Below, piece after piece: positions 42,928 through 51,269 of a stretch of DNA of 59,684 bases; position 1 is the stretch's first letter, and every line of letters begins with the position of its first letter. Origin of the DNA: Clostridia bacterium (GTDB taxonomy: Bacteria > Bacillota > Clostridia > Oscillospirales > CAG-382); contig JAFSNK010000028.1 in the NCBI GenBank assembly GCA_017447445.1, positions 1 to 59,684 of the forward strand, read 5' to 3'. Below the pieces are notes generated by a model. It saw only the letters and a list, made by a program, of their open reading frames with translations. It was not told the origin of the DNA and searched no databases. Position numbers and translations under genes: made by a program.

Positions 42928-43904
42928 TTGTTTCCGCCGCCCTTCCTTGATTTTTTAAGCTCCGTCTTTTCGTTTCCCTTGCCGACAAGGCGTATGAACA
43001 CGTCCTCCAGACTCAGTTCCACGCCCTCGAGCCCTATAAGCGGCCAGCCCTTCGCGGCCAGCGCGAAGAACAGCGGCTTGCGGATATCCACGCGCTCCTG
43101 CGATTCGAGCAGATAGCTTATGCTGTCGGTATCGCGCTTGCCGATAACGTCGGCGGACTTCATCCCGCCGAGCCCGCGCAGGGCTTTCAGCACCTCTTCC
43201 TCCGGACCGACTATCTTCGCCACCAGCTTGCGCGAGCCCTCGACGGCGTTTATAAGGTCCTCCGTCTTTTCGTTGGCTACTATGCGGCCCTTGTTTATAA
43301 CCACTATCCTGTCGCACACCGCCTGGACCTCCGGCAGGATGTGCGTGGAAAGGATTATCGTGTGCTCCTTGCCGAGCATTTTTATAAGGTTGCGTATCTC
43401 GATTATCTGGCGCGGGTCCAGCCCTATCGTCGGTTCGTCGAAAATAAGTACCTTCGGGTTGCCGATAAGCGCCTGGGCGATCCCCACGCGCTGGCGGTAG
43501 CCTTTGGAAAGGTTCTTTATAAGCCGTTTGGAGACGTCCCATATCTTAACGACTTCGCAGATCTCTTTAAGATGCTGTCTGCGCGGGAGCCGGCAGCCCT
43601 TAAGGTCGTAAACGAAGCTGAGATATTCCATGACCGTCATTTCGGTATAAAGCGGCGGTATCTCCGGCAGGAAGCCGATGTCCTTTTTCGCTTTCAGCGG
43701 GTCGGCGAGTATGTCGGTGCCGTCTATTTTCACGGTGCCGCTGTCGGCGGAAAGGTATCCGGTAATAATGTTCAGCGTGGTGGATTTCCCGGCTCCGTTC
43801 GGGCCGAGAAAGCCCATTATCTCGCCTTCTTCGACGCGGAACGATATCCCGTCGACGGCGTGCTTGTCGCCGAAGCTCTTTCTTACGTCGGTGATTTCGA
43901 TCAT
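42924..43904 (-). CDS. ABC transporter ATP-binding protein (GldA-like)
   Basis: 326 residues. Walker A GPNGAGKST (about 35-43), Q-loop FLPEIPPLY, signature LSKGYRQRVGIAQAL (about 134-148), Walker B VLIFDEPTIGLDP (about 152-164) and switch His LSTHILPE (about 186-193). The C-terminal extension of about 100 residues is typical of the ABC-2 export subfamily (CcmA/NatA/GldA). First gene of a five-gene operon down to 37461. Confidence 0.94.
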   Translation of the reverse strand: MIEITDVRKSFGDKHAVDGISFRVEEGEIMGFLGPNGAGKSTTLNIITGYLSADSGTVKIDGTDILADPLKAKKDIGFLPEIPPLYTEMTVMEYLSFVYDLKGCRLPRRQHLKEICEVVKIWDVSKRLIKNLSKGYRQRVGIAQALIGNPKVLIFDEPTIGLDPRQIIEIRNLIKMLGKEHTIILSTHILPEVQAVCDRIVVINKGRIVANEKTEDLINAVEGSRKLVAKIVGPEEEVLKALRGLGGMKSADVIGKRDTDSISYLLESQERVDIRKPLFFALAAKGWPLIGLEGVELSLEDVFIRLVGKGNEKTELKKSRKGGGNK

Positions 43905-43937
43905 TTTTATATTGCCTTTCGGGTAGATTTACGGTTT

Positions 43938-44079
43938 AGTGAACAGTGAAGAGTGAAAAGTTAAGGAAGCGGCTGCGCCGCGGAAATCAAAAGATGACCG
44001 TACCGACGCGATCGTTTCCGTCTTGCGGAAACGTTCCTCAACTCTTCACTTTTCGTTTTTCACTTTTCACTTTTAACTA
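43938..44079. repeat. Nested inverted-repeat element between aspS and the ABC operon
   Basis: Outer arms: AGTGAAGAGTGAAAAGTTAAGGAA (43946-43969; cited in part as AGTGAAGAGTGAAAAGTT) and its imperfect complement TTCCTCAACTCTTCACTTTT (44034-44053) with more TTTTCAC units to 44074. Inside are two hairpins: cggc-tgc-gccg (43970-43980) and CGTTTCCG-tcttg-CGGAAACG (44012-44032). It lies immediately before the aspS stop codon. About 140 bp, with no coding potential. Confidence 0.75.
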
Positions 44080-45846
44080 TTTAATTTTTATCCCCAATTC
44101 TTCCAGCGCTTTTTCCGGCACTTCGGCGGGGCAGTCGGTCATAAGCTCTTTCGCGTTCTGCACCTTGGGGAACGCCACGACGTCGCGCAGACTTCCGGCG
44201 CCGAGCATCTGCATAACGAGTCTGTCCAGCCCTATCGCCATTCCGCCGTGGGGCGGCGCGCCGTATTTGAACGCTTCCAGCAGATATCCGAATTTTATCC
44301 GCGCCTCCTCGTCCGAAAGCCCGAGAAGCTCGAATATCTTCGCCTGGAGCCCCGGATCGGTTATTCTTATCGAACCGCTGGAAAGCTCTATGCCGTTAAG
44401 CACGAGGTCGTACGCCTTCGCGCGGACGGAGCCCTTGTCGGTATCCAGCATATCCACGCATTCGTCAAGCGGGGAAGTGAACGGATGGTGCATCGCCACC
44501 CATTCGCCCGCCTCGCGGTCGTATTCGAAGAACGGCATCTCCACCACCCAAAGGAATTTATATCCTTCGCGCGGGACGTTCAGCCGGTTCGCCGCCTCTG
44601 TGCGGAGCTGACCGAGCTGCAGCAGCAGGCGGGAGGGATCCGCGTCCGCGAGTATAAGTATAACGTCGCCCTTTTCGCAATTGCTTGCGGCGAACAGCTT
44701 TTGCAGATATTCTTCGGAAATATGTTTAAGGAACGAACCGCTGTCGGTCTCGCCGCGCTTCACCCACGCGAGCCCCGCGGCGCCGCAGCCCTTTGCGTAA
44801 TCGCCGAGCCGGTCTATGTCCTTGCGGGAAAGCTTTTCCGCCATTCCTTTAAGGTTTATGCAGCGCACGCTGCCGCCCGCCTCTATCGCGCCGTCGAACA
44901 CCGGGAATCCGCAGCCCTTCACGGCATCGGAAACGTCGGTTATCTCCATACCGAACCGCATATCCGGCTTGTCCGATCCGAAGCGTTCCATACATTCGCG
45001 GTAGGTATAGCGCGGTATCGCGCCCTCTATCTCCACGCCCAGACATTCCTTAAAAACGTGTTTAACGAGCCCTTCGCCCATCGCAAGCACGTCGTCGGTG
45101 TCGACAAAGCTCATTTCCATATCGATCTGCGTGAACTCCGGCTGTCTGTCGGCGCGCAGGTCTTCATCACGGAAGCAACGGGCGAGCTGGAAGTATTTAT
45201 CGAACCCCGCCACCATCGAAAGCTGTTTGTAAAGCTGGGGCGACTGGGGCAGCGCGTAGAACGAGCCCTTGTGTATGCGGGAGGGGACGAGATAGTCGCG
45301 CGCGCCCTCCGGCGTGCTCTTTATAAGCATGGGGGTTTCAAGCTCTATGAATCCCTGACCGTAAAGGTATTCGCGCACGGCGCGGGCGACCTGCGAACGG
45401 AAAATAATGTTGCTTTGCAGTTTGGGCCTGCGCAGGTCGAGATAACGGTATTTAAGCCGGATCTCTTCGGCTGTTTTGCAATCGTCGGTGATATCGAACG
45501 GAGGCACGGCGCTTTCGCCGAGCACCCGCAGCGAAGAAACGAATATCTCCACGTCTCCGGTGGGTATTTCGGGGTTCTTGTTCGACCTTTCGCGCACGAC
45601 GCCCGCGGCGGAAAGCACGAATTCGCTGCCCACGCTCTGCGCCTTTTCAAAAACCGCGCGCTCGCTGTTTTCATCGAATGCAAGCTGTATTATCCCGGTC
45701 CTGTCGCGCAGGTCGATAAACACCAGCCCGCCCAGGTCGCGCTGTTTTTTCACCCAGCCCATAACGCAGACCTGCCTGCCCGCGTCCGAAACGCGCAGTT
45801 CGCCGCAATAATGCGTGCGGCGTTCGCTTCCCAAAAATTCTGCCAT
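44077..45846 (-). CDS. aspS: Aspartyl-tRNA synthetase (bacterial type)
   Basis: 589 residues from ATG 45846; an in-frame ATG at 45903 overlaps the hisS stop (ATGA) and is the alternative. Anticodon-binding OB fold (GELRVSDAGRQVCVMGWV), class II motif 2 ARCFRDEDLRADRQPEFTQID (short: FRDEDLRADRQPEF), the bacterial GAD insert (about 290-420) and motif 3 GMAIGLDRLVMQML (about 540). The full bacterial length indicates Asp-specific charging, or a nondiscriminating form if GatCAB is present elsewhere. Co-transcribed with hisS. Confidence 0.96.
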   Translation of the reverse strand: MAEFLGSERRTHYCGELRVSDAGRQVCVMGWVKKQRDLGGLVFIDLRDRTGIIQLAFDENSERAVFEKAQSVGSEFVLSAAGVVRERSNKNPEIPTGDVEIFVSSLRVLGESAVPPFDITDDCKTAEEIRLKYRYLDLRRPKLQSNIIFRSQVARAVREYLYGQGFIELETPMLIKSTPEGARDYLVPSRIHKGSFYALPQSPQLYKQLSMVAGFDKYFQLARCFRDEDLRADRQPEFTQIDMEMSFVDTDDVLAMGEGLVKHVFKECLGVEIEGAIPRYTYRECMERFGSDKPDMRFGMEITDVSDAVKGCGFPVFDGAIEAGGSVRCINLKGMAEKLSRKDIDRLGDYAKGCGAAGLAWVKRGETDSGSFLKHISEEYLQKLFAASNCEKGDVILILADADPSRLLLQLGQLRTEAANRLNVPREGYKFLWVVEMPFFEYDREAGEWVAMHHPFTSPLDECVDMLDTDKGSVRAKAYDLVLNGIELSSGSIRITDPGLQAKIFELLGLSDEEARIKFGYLLEAFKYGAPPHGGMAIGLDRLVMQMLGAGSLRDVVAFPKVQNAKELMTDCPAEVPEKALEELGIKIK

Positions 45847-45899
45847 GATATTTTCACTTTCTGTAAAAGATTTGTTTACTTTTTCGTTCCGGCGGCGGT

Positions 45900-47159
45900 T
45901 CATTTCAGCGCTTTTGCTATTTCCTCAGCGCTTATACTCACTCGCTTGTTTTCGCCGCCGCGCATATCCTTAAGCTCCGCCTCGCCGGAGGCAAGCTCGT
46001 TATCGCCGATTACAAGCACCGTCTTCGCGCCGGTCTTGTCGGCGTATTTCATCTGCGCTTTAAGCGACCTGCCGCAAACGTCGCAGTCCGCGGAAACGCC
46101 CCGGTCGCGCAGCTCCTGCGCAAGCGTAAAAGCGCACTCCCGCGCGGGGTCGCCCATCGAGGCGACGTATATCCGCGCACCCGTATCCGGCTTCGGAAGC
46201 AGGTCTTCGTCCTTCAGCGCCTGTATAAGGCGGGTAACGCCCATACCGAACCCCACGGCGGGCAGCTCCGGCCCGCCGATGGAGCCGAGCAGCGTATCGT
46301 ACCTGCCGCCGCCGCATACGGTGCTCTGCGCGCCGATGCTGTCGACGGTGAATTCAAAAACCGTGCCGTTGTAGTAATCCAGCCCCCGCACGATCATCGG
46401 GTCGATCTCGTATTTCACGCCGCAGGCGTCGAGCCGCGCGCATACCGCGGAAAAACCGTCGCGGCAGGAGCCGCACAGATGGTCGAGCGTGCGGGGCGCC
46501 CCGGCGGCAAGCTCCTTGCATTCCGGGTTCTTGCAGTCGAGTATGCGCAAGGGGTTTTTGTAAAGCCGTTCCGCGCAGGTGGGGCAAAGCTTGTCTTTTT
46601 GCTTTTCGAAATAAGCGGTAAGCGCTTCGCGGAACGCCGGGCGGCAGTTCTTGTCGCCTATGGAATTAACGCGCAGCACCACGTTTTTAAGCCCGAACGA
46701 TTTGAATATCCTGTCCGCGAGTATAATGACTTCCGCGTCCGCCATCGGCGAATCGCTGCCGTAAAGCTCGGCCCCGAACTGCCAGAATTCGCGCGTTCTG
46801 CCCGCCTGCGGCTTTTCGCGGCGGAAGAAGTTCGCCAGATAAAAAAGTTTAAGCGGCAGCGCACCGGCGTAGAGCCCGTTTTCGATAACGGCGCGCGCCA
46901 CGCCCGCCGTGCCCTCCGGCCGAAGCGACAGGTTGGAGCCGTCCTTGTCGATAAAAGAATACATCTCCTTGTTCACAACGTCGGTGGTGTCGCCCACGCC
47001 GCGGCAGAACAGGTCGGTGTATTCAAACGTCGGCACGCGTATCTCGGAAAACCCGAACTTCGCGGCCTCCGCTTTGATTTTTCCTTCTATATATTGCCAA
47101 ATGCCCGATTCCTCGGGCAAAATGTCAAGCGTTCCTTTCGGCTTTCTTATCTGTTCCAT
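45900..47159 (-). CDS. hisS: Histidyl-tRNA synthetase
   Basis: 419 residues. Class II core: RKPKGTLDILPEES, motif 1 region VPTFEYTDLFCRGVG, motif 2 FRREKPQAGRTREFWQFGAE, His-specific GLDYYNGTVFEF (about residue 258) and motif 3 PAVGFGMGVTRLIQAL. The C-terminal anticodon domain starts at about 325. CPTCAERLYKNPLRILDCKNPEC is a Cys-rich insertion common in Firmicutes HisRS. ATG 47159 lies 18 bp after the mgsA-like gene stop on the same strand. Confidence 0.96.
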   Translation of the reverse strand: MEQIRKPKGTLDILPEESGIWQYIEGKIKAEAAKFGFSEIRVPTFEYTDLFCRGVGDTTDVVNKEMYSFIDKDGSNLSLRPEGTAGVARAVIENGLYAGALPLKLFYLANFFRREKPQAGRTREFWQFGAELYGSDSPMADAEVIILADRIFKSFGLKNVVLRVNSIGDKNCRPAFREALTAYFEKQKDKLCPTCAERLYKNPLRILDCKNPECKELAAGAPRTLDHLCGSCRDGFSAVCARLDACGVKYEIDPMIVRGLDYYNGTVFEFTVDSIGAQSTVCGGGRYDTLLGSIGGPELPAVGFGMGVTRLIQALKDEDLLPKPDTGARIYVASMGDPARECAFTLAQELRDRGVSADCDVCGRSLKAQMKYADKTGAKTVLVIGDNELASGEAELKDMRGGENKRVSISAEEIAKALK

Positions 47160-47177
47160 AAATAACGTCCTTTAATA

Positions 47178-47579
47178 TCATTTCTGCTTCTGCAGTTCGC
47201 GCCAGTCGAGATCGCCCCTGTCGAGCGCGAGTATAAGAGCCTCCGCCGTGGCGATGTTCGTCGCAACGGGGACGGTGTATTTGTCGCACAGACGGACAAG
47301 ACCGGATTCGGTTTCGGCATACTCCGCGTCGTTGTTCGTGTCGCGCAGCAATATCAGCAGGTCCACTTCGCCGTAGGCGATCTTGGAAGCGATCTGCTCG
47401 CTCCCCCCGTGCGAACCGGAAAGCAGCTTTTCGATAACCAGCCCGGTCGCCTCGGATATGTATTTGCCGGTTATCGCCGTGGCGCAGATGCGGTGGCGCG
47501 AAAGGATCCCGCAGTACGCTATGCAGAATTCGGTAATAAGCTCTTTCTTTTTGTCGTTTGCGATAATGGCAATGTTCAT
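47178..47579 (-). CDS. Methylglyoxal synthase-like protein with altered active site
   Basis: 133 residues, MGS-like fold: IAIIANDKKKELITEFC, ATAITGKYISEATGL, SGSHGGSEQIASKIAYGEVD and VATNIATAEALI. MgsA turns dihydroxyacetone phosphate into methylglyoxal. By alignment by eye with E. coli MgsA, the catalytic Asp71 of SGPMGGDQQ is Ser here (SGSHGGSEQ), and the His98 and Asp101 positions after RD are not conserved (RDTNNDAEYAET). Activity is therefore doubtful; it could be a sensor or a neofunctionalised member. It lies 12 bp downstream of minD, as mgsA does in other Clostridia. Confidence 0.8.
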   Translation of the reverse strand: MNIAIIANDKKKELITEFCIAYCGILSRHRICATAITGKYISEATGLVIEKLLSGSHGGSEQIASKIAYGEVDLLILLRDTNNDAEYAETESGLVRLCDKYTVPVATNIATAEALILALDRGDLDWRELQKQK

Positions 47580-47591
47580 ATTCTTTTCTCC

Positions 47592-48389
47592 TTACTTGTT
47601 GTTAAGATATCTGGAACGGCGCGCCGGAGCCGCCACGCCTTCGAAAAGGCGCACGCGCTTTCCGCGCAGCCGCGAAGCGATGTTGAAGAACGCCGCCTCG
47701 TACGGGGTAGCCCTCCGGCGCCTGTCGCCGGTAAAGGCAAGTTCGGCTTTTTCCTGCGAGGGCTGCAGTCCGCCGTCATACGGGACCACTCCGAGCAGCC
47801 GCACCGAGGAACGGTCGATTATCGCGGGGATGTCCGGCAGCTCGCCGGAATCGGCAAGCGGCGCGCGGTAGCCGTTCACCACCAGCGAAAGCTCTTTCAC
47901 GCCCAGGGCGCTCAGCCGGGTAGCCGTCTTTTCCGCGGCGCGCACCGAGGTGGACTGGTGCAGCGTAACTATGACCGCCTCGTCCGCCTGCCGGGCGAAC
48001 GAGATATAATAAGGCGTCGCCTCCGCGCAGGAATCGATGATCACGTAATCGAAATCGCCGCGCACCCCCGCGATCAGCTCCGCAAAGCTATCCGGCGGGA
48101 ATTCCTCGCCGCCGTAGTTCATCGGCGCGGGGATAAAGGCGAACCCGTTGTCTCCGCGCACCTCCGCCATCGCGGCGGTGGCGGCGCAGGAGCCGCGCAA
48201 GATATCGCTGCAGTCGAAAAGCGTTTCGCTTTCCAGCCCCAGCACCATATCCATACAGCGCATGCCGAAATCGCCGTCGATCACCAGCACGCGGGCGCCC
48301 AGCGCGCGCAGCGAGGACGCGACGTTCGCCGCGACGGTGGTCTTTCCGACGCCGCCTTTGAAGCCGGTAACGAATATCACTCTGCCCAT
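47592..48389 (-). CDS. minD: MinD/ParA-type ATPase
   Basis: 265 residues from ATG 48389 (AAGGAGG ten bases upstream). Deviant Walker A FKGGVGKTTVAANVA (about residues 10-24), DGDFGMRCMDMVLG (MinD-typical, about 42-55) and DYVIIDSCAEATPYY (Walker B, about 120-134). The C-terminus is basic and carries no clear membrane-targeting amphipathic helix, ending in RRSRYLNNK. MinC and MinE are not encoded nearby. The mgsA-like neighbour matches the min loci of Clostridia. A septum-site role is inference; a FlhG- or septum-independent role is possible. Confidence 0.85.
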   Translation of the reverse strand: MGRVIFVTGFKGGVGKTTVAANVASSLRALGARVLVIDGDFGMRCMDMVLGLESETLFDCSDILRGSCAATAAMAEVRGDNGFAFIPAPMNYGGEEFPPDSFAELIAGVRGDFDYVIIDSCAEATPYYISFARQADEAVIVTLHQSTSVRAAEKTATRLSALGVKELSLVVNGYRAPLADSGELPDIPAIIDRSSVRLLGVVPYDGGLQPSQEKAELAFTGDRRRRATPYEAAFFNIASRLRGKRVRLFEGVAAPARRSRYLNNK

Positions 48390-48433
48390 ATCCGGCAAGC
48401 CCTCCTTGCACGCTCATAAAGTTATACATCGTT

Positions 48434-48462
48434 ATTTTACCACCAAGAGGATAATATGTCAA
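48434..48462 (-). promoter_or_regulatory. Promoter of minD-mgsA-hisS-aspS
   Basis: Minus strand TTGACA (48457-48462), 17-bp spacer, TAAAAT (48434-48439). A second TTGACA lies 12 bp further out (48469-48474) as a direct repeat. 48475-48567 has no gene. Confidence 0.8.
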
Positions 48463-48567
48463 GAATATGTCAAGAAAATTAATTATATAAACAGAATAAT
48501 ATGCCCTCCGTTTTCCGGCTTTCGAAGACTCGCCGGGGCGGGCGGAACGCGAAAAATAAAAAAACAC

Positions 48568-48596
48568 TTGACGAACCGGGCGTTTTGTGGTATTGT
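48568..48596 (+). promoter_or_regulatory. Promoter of the Fur-family regulator
   Basis: TTGACG (48568-48573), 17-bp spacer, TATTGT (48591-48596). The bases after it, AATTTGCGAATCATTG, are partly palindromic and could be the autoregulatory box, but they do not clearly match a Zur or Fur consensus. Confidence 0.65.
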
Positions 48597-48633
48597 AATT
48601 TGCGAATCATTGTTAAATTCAAGGAGCGTAATA

Positions 48634-49059
48634 ATGGCTAAATACATGACAAAGCAACGCCGGGTGTTGATGGACTACCTCGCCGAAAACGCCGATTCGC
48701 TGCTTTCGGCGGAAAAGATCGCCGCGGATCTGGAGCCGTGCGGCATAAGCATAAGCGCGGTCTACCGCAACATCGCCGCGCTGGAAGCGGAGGGCAAGGT
48801 GCGCCGCAGCGGAAAGGCGGGCTCCCGCACGGTGTACTACCAGTATTCCGCCGCGGAGGAATGCCGCGAAAAGCTGCATCTTTCCTGCCGGGAATGCGGG
48901 AAGACCTGCCATATGGAACCGCGCGAGGCGGAACGGCTCGCCCGGAGCATAAAAACGCACGAGGGGTTCGTGCTCGACCGCGCGGAGACGGTGCTTTACG
49001 GCGTCTGCCGCGATTGCCGCGCCGGGAAGCGCGTGCGCAAAAAGGGGGAGTCGGAATGA
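48634..49059 (+). CDS. Fur-family metal-responsive regulator (Zur/PerR-like)
   Basis: 141 residues from ATG 48634 with AAGGAG before it. The winged helix LLSAEKIAADLEPCGISISAVYRNIAALEAEGKV (short: SAVYRNIAALEAEGKV, about 38-53), then the structural zinc pairs CRECGKTC (about 88) and CRDCRAGK (about 130). The adjacent zinc-binding-protein gene (ATGA overlap at 49056-49059) makes Zur the likeliest identity. The regulatory His-rich site is short (HMEPREAERLA). PerR is the alternative. Confidence 0.88.
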   Translation: MAKYMTKQRRVLMDYLAENADSLLSAEKIAADLEPCGISISAVYRNIAALEAEGKVRRSGKAGSRTVYYQYSAAEECREKLHLSCRECGKTCHMEPREAERLARSIKTHEGFVLDRAETVLYGVCRDCRAGKRVRKKGESE

Positions 49060-50012
49060 GGCGCTTTTTCCGCCCGGCTGCCGCTTTCCTTTGCGTTTTA
49101 ACGCTTTGCCTGGCTTTTTCCGCCTGCGCCGGAAGCAAAACGGAAAACGGCGAAAAGCGCGTTACTGCAACGACTTTCGCCGCCTACGACTGGGCGAAAA
49201 ACCTTTTGCGCGGCGTGGAGGGGGCGAAGCCCGCGCTGATAAACGAAAACGGAGTCGACCTCCACAGCTACAACCCCACCGCCGCGGATATACTCAACGT
49301 AAAAAACAGCGCCGTGTTCATCTACGTCGGCGGCGAATCGGACGAATGGGCGCGCGATATCCTGCCCGCTTCCGGCGGGCCCGTCGCGGTGCGGCTTTTT
49401 GACCTGCTGGAAGGCGAACTGCTCGTCGACGGCGACGAGGAGGGCATGACCGCGGGCGGGGAAGAGGGGCAGGAGCCGGACGAGCATATCTGGCTTTCCG
49501 TCGGCAACGCGGCCGTCTGCTGCCGCGGCATCGAAAAGGCGCTGTGCGAGGCGTTCCCGAAGGATTCGGAAACCATAAGGCAAAACGCGCGGGAATACGA
49601 AAAAGCGCTTTGCGCGCTTAAAGAAAAATTCGTTTCCCTGCGCGAAAACGCGCGTTACGACACGCTCGTGATCGCGGACAGATACCCCTTCCGCTACCTT
49701 GCGCACGAGGCGGGCTTAACCTGCTTCGCGGCGTTCCGCGGCTGTTCGGCGGAATCCAACGCCTCCGCGAAGACCATAAGCTTCCTCGCGGAAAAGCTGT
49801 CGTCGCTTTCGCTCCCCGCCGTGATCGTTCTGGAACGTTCGGACGAAAAACTCGCCCGCACCGTTATCGAGACCTCCGGCGTGAGCGCCGTTATCCTTAC
49901 GCTCGATTCGATGCAGTCGGTCACCGCGCGGGATATCCAAAACGGCGCGAGCTATATTTCCGTATGCGAAAAGAACCTGCAAACGCTTGAACAAGCGCTG
50001 GGCGGAGAATGA
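49056..50012 (+). CDS. ZnuA-like metal ABC substrate-binding lipoprotein
   Basis: 318 residues. Lipobox AFSACAGSK (Cys at about residue 26). The ZnuA/TroA fold: TFAAYDWAKNLL at the start, VDLHSYNPTAADIL with the first His (about residue 72), the acidic loop EGMTAGGEEGQEPDEHIWLS with the second His (about 150; short: PDEHIWLS), then the third position in PFRYLAHEAGL and DSMQSVTARDI near the end. The usual His-rich metal loop is replaced by Glu/Asp. No ZnuB or ZnuC gene follows: the next genes are spoIIIA on the opposite strand, so the transporter partners must be elsewhere or absent. Confidence 0.87.
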   Translation: MRRFFRPAAAFLCVLTLCLAFSACAGSKTENGEKRVTATTFAAYDWAKNLLRGVEGAKPALINENGVDLHSYNPTAADILNVKNSAVFIYVGGESDEWARDILPASGGPVAVRLFDLLEGELLVDGDEEGMTAGGEEGQEPDEHIWLSVGNAAVCCRGIEKALCEAFPKDSETIRQNAREYEKALCALKEKFVSLRENARYDTLVIADRYPFRYLAHEAGLTCFAAFRGCSAESNASAKTISFLAEKLSSLSLPAVIVLERSDEKLARTVIETSGVSAVILTLDSMQSVTARDIQNGASYISVCEKNLQTLEQALGGE

Positions 50013-50039
50013 TCAAAACCGGTTTTTGACAACAGATTG

Positions 50040-50069
50040 AAAACAGCGGGCGCCGCGCCCGCTGTTTTT
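50040..50069. terminator. Shared bidirectional terminator
   Basis: A perfect 13-bp stem AAAACAGCGGGCG / CGCCCGCTGTTTT with a 3-nt loop and a T-run; it serves the convergent znuA-like and spoIIIAH genes. Confidence 0.93.
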
Positions 50070-50081
50070 CTGTTGCCCGTT

Positions 50082-50723
50082 TTATTGCTTTTTCGCTTCC
50101 ACCACGGTAATGTTCTCCGTCGGGATGCCCGCCTGCTCCCGCACGACGGCGGCGATCTGCGTCACCTCGTCCTGCGTAAGGTTTTCGGCGTTCACTATCA
50201 CCGAGCAGGTCTTGCCGCTTATCACGGCGACGCAATCGGCGATCCCGCGGGCGCGCACCAGCGTTTCGATGTTTGTCTCGGTCTCCATATCCCCCGCTAT
50301 GGCGGCGATGGAGTTGAGCGCGGACTGCTTCGCGTCCGGCATCGCTTCCGGGCTTTCGGCTATGGCGCGCAGCACCTCAAGCGCCGAATCGCGCGTCTGC
50401 GCGCGGTTTATCATCGCCATGGCGAAGAAGTCGCCGTCCCCCGCCGGGAGGGAAGTTTCGGTCTCCAACGGTTCGCCGCCCGTCTCGCGCGCGGCTCCGG
50501 AATCCACCAGCAGCGAATTGCCCAGCAGGCGCGTGCCGCTCGTTTCACCCGCCGTGTTCACGTCCTTCGGGCTCCCTCCGGCGACGGAGGCGATCAGGAC
50601 CGCGGCGCAGATGAGCACCAGACAGCCCACCGTAACGAACGCCTTCGTGCGGATCAGCTTTTTGAAATCCGTTTCTTTAAGCTTGCGCTTTATCGCGGAA
50701 AGCTTTTTGCGAATGTCGATCAT
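50082..50723 (-). CDS. spoIIIAH: Stage III sporulation protein AH
   Basis: 213 residues. N-terminal cytoplasmic segment, one membrane helix (about 26-46), then the YscJ/FliF-like ring-forming domain in the intermembrane space (about 95-213), with GDMETETNIETLVRARGI and SVIVNAENLTQDEVTQIA. It binds SpoIIQ (12889 here) to zip mother-cell and forespore membranes together. The last gene of the spoIIIA operon; GGAAGGAG precedes its start. Confidence 0.94.
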   Translation of the reverse strand: MIDIRKKLSAIKRKLKETDFKKLIRTKAFVTVGCLVLICAAVLIASVAGGSPKDVNTAGETSGTRLLGNSLLVDSGAARETGGEPLETETSLPAGDGDFFAMAMINRAQTRDSALEVLRAIAESPEAMPDAKQSALNSIAAIAGDMETETNIETLVRARGIADCVAVISGKTCSVIVNAENLTQDEVTQIAAVVREQAGIPTENITVVEAKKQ

Positions 50724-50750
50724 GTATATATGCTCCTTCCGGTTTTTATA

Positions 50751-51269
50751 TCAGCCCTGAACGCTTATGCGGTTGCTTTTCACGTTGAAAAGCGCGCACA
50801 TAAGCTCTATCACGCGGTATTTGGTCTCGTACCCGGCGCCGCGCACCACCACCGCCACGCCCGCCACGGCGGGCATCGTTTCGTTCACGGTCAAAGCGTT
50901 TTTCCCGCCGCCGGGAGCGTCTGCCAGCACCACCGTTTTGTCGCTCTGCCTGGCGCCGCCGTCGTCTTCTTTAAGGTGCTGGTCGGTGGCGTAAACGTAT
51001 TTGTAACCCGTTTCCAGCGTTATCACCACGCGGCAGTTTTTCACGTCGGGCAGCGCGTTTATCAGCTCCTCCGCCTTGCGTTCCAGCTCGGCGCAGTAAT
51101 CCCGCGCGGTGTATGCCGCCGCGGCGTCCGTCTGCTCGCTTTTGCCGCCGGAAGAGGGGATAAGCAGCAGCGCCAGCCCCGCCGCCGCGCCTATTATCGC
51201 CAGCGCGAACGCCCGTCCGCCTTTGAATTTCGCCGCAAGCGCCGAAAGCGCGCCTTTATTCCCCGACAA
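50751..51269 (-). CDS. spoIIIAG: Stage III sporulation protein AG
   Basis: About 172 residues from TTG 51269 (GGAGG eleven bases upstream); a TTG six codons further up (51287) is possible. One membrane helix (about 20-38), then the ring-forming domain, with the stretches LINALPDVKNCRVVITLE and VAGVAVVVRGAGYETKYRVI. It forms the large ring of the A-Q feeding tube. It overlaps spoIIIAF's end. The start is uncertain, the identity good. Confidence 0.9.
   Translation of the reverse strand: MSGNKGALSALAAKFKGGRAFALAIIGAAAGLALLLIPSSGGKSEQTDAAAAYTARDYCAELERKAEELINALPDVKNCRVVITLETGYKYVYATDQHLKEDDGGARQSDKTVVLADAPGGGKNALTVNETMPAVAGVAVVVRGAGYETKYRVIELMCALFNVKSNRISVQG

Noticed and set aside
48597..48633. 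Zur box in front of the Fur-family gene
   Set aside because: The bases after the -10 are only partly palindromic and do not match the Zur or Fur consensus well enough to claim a site.
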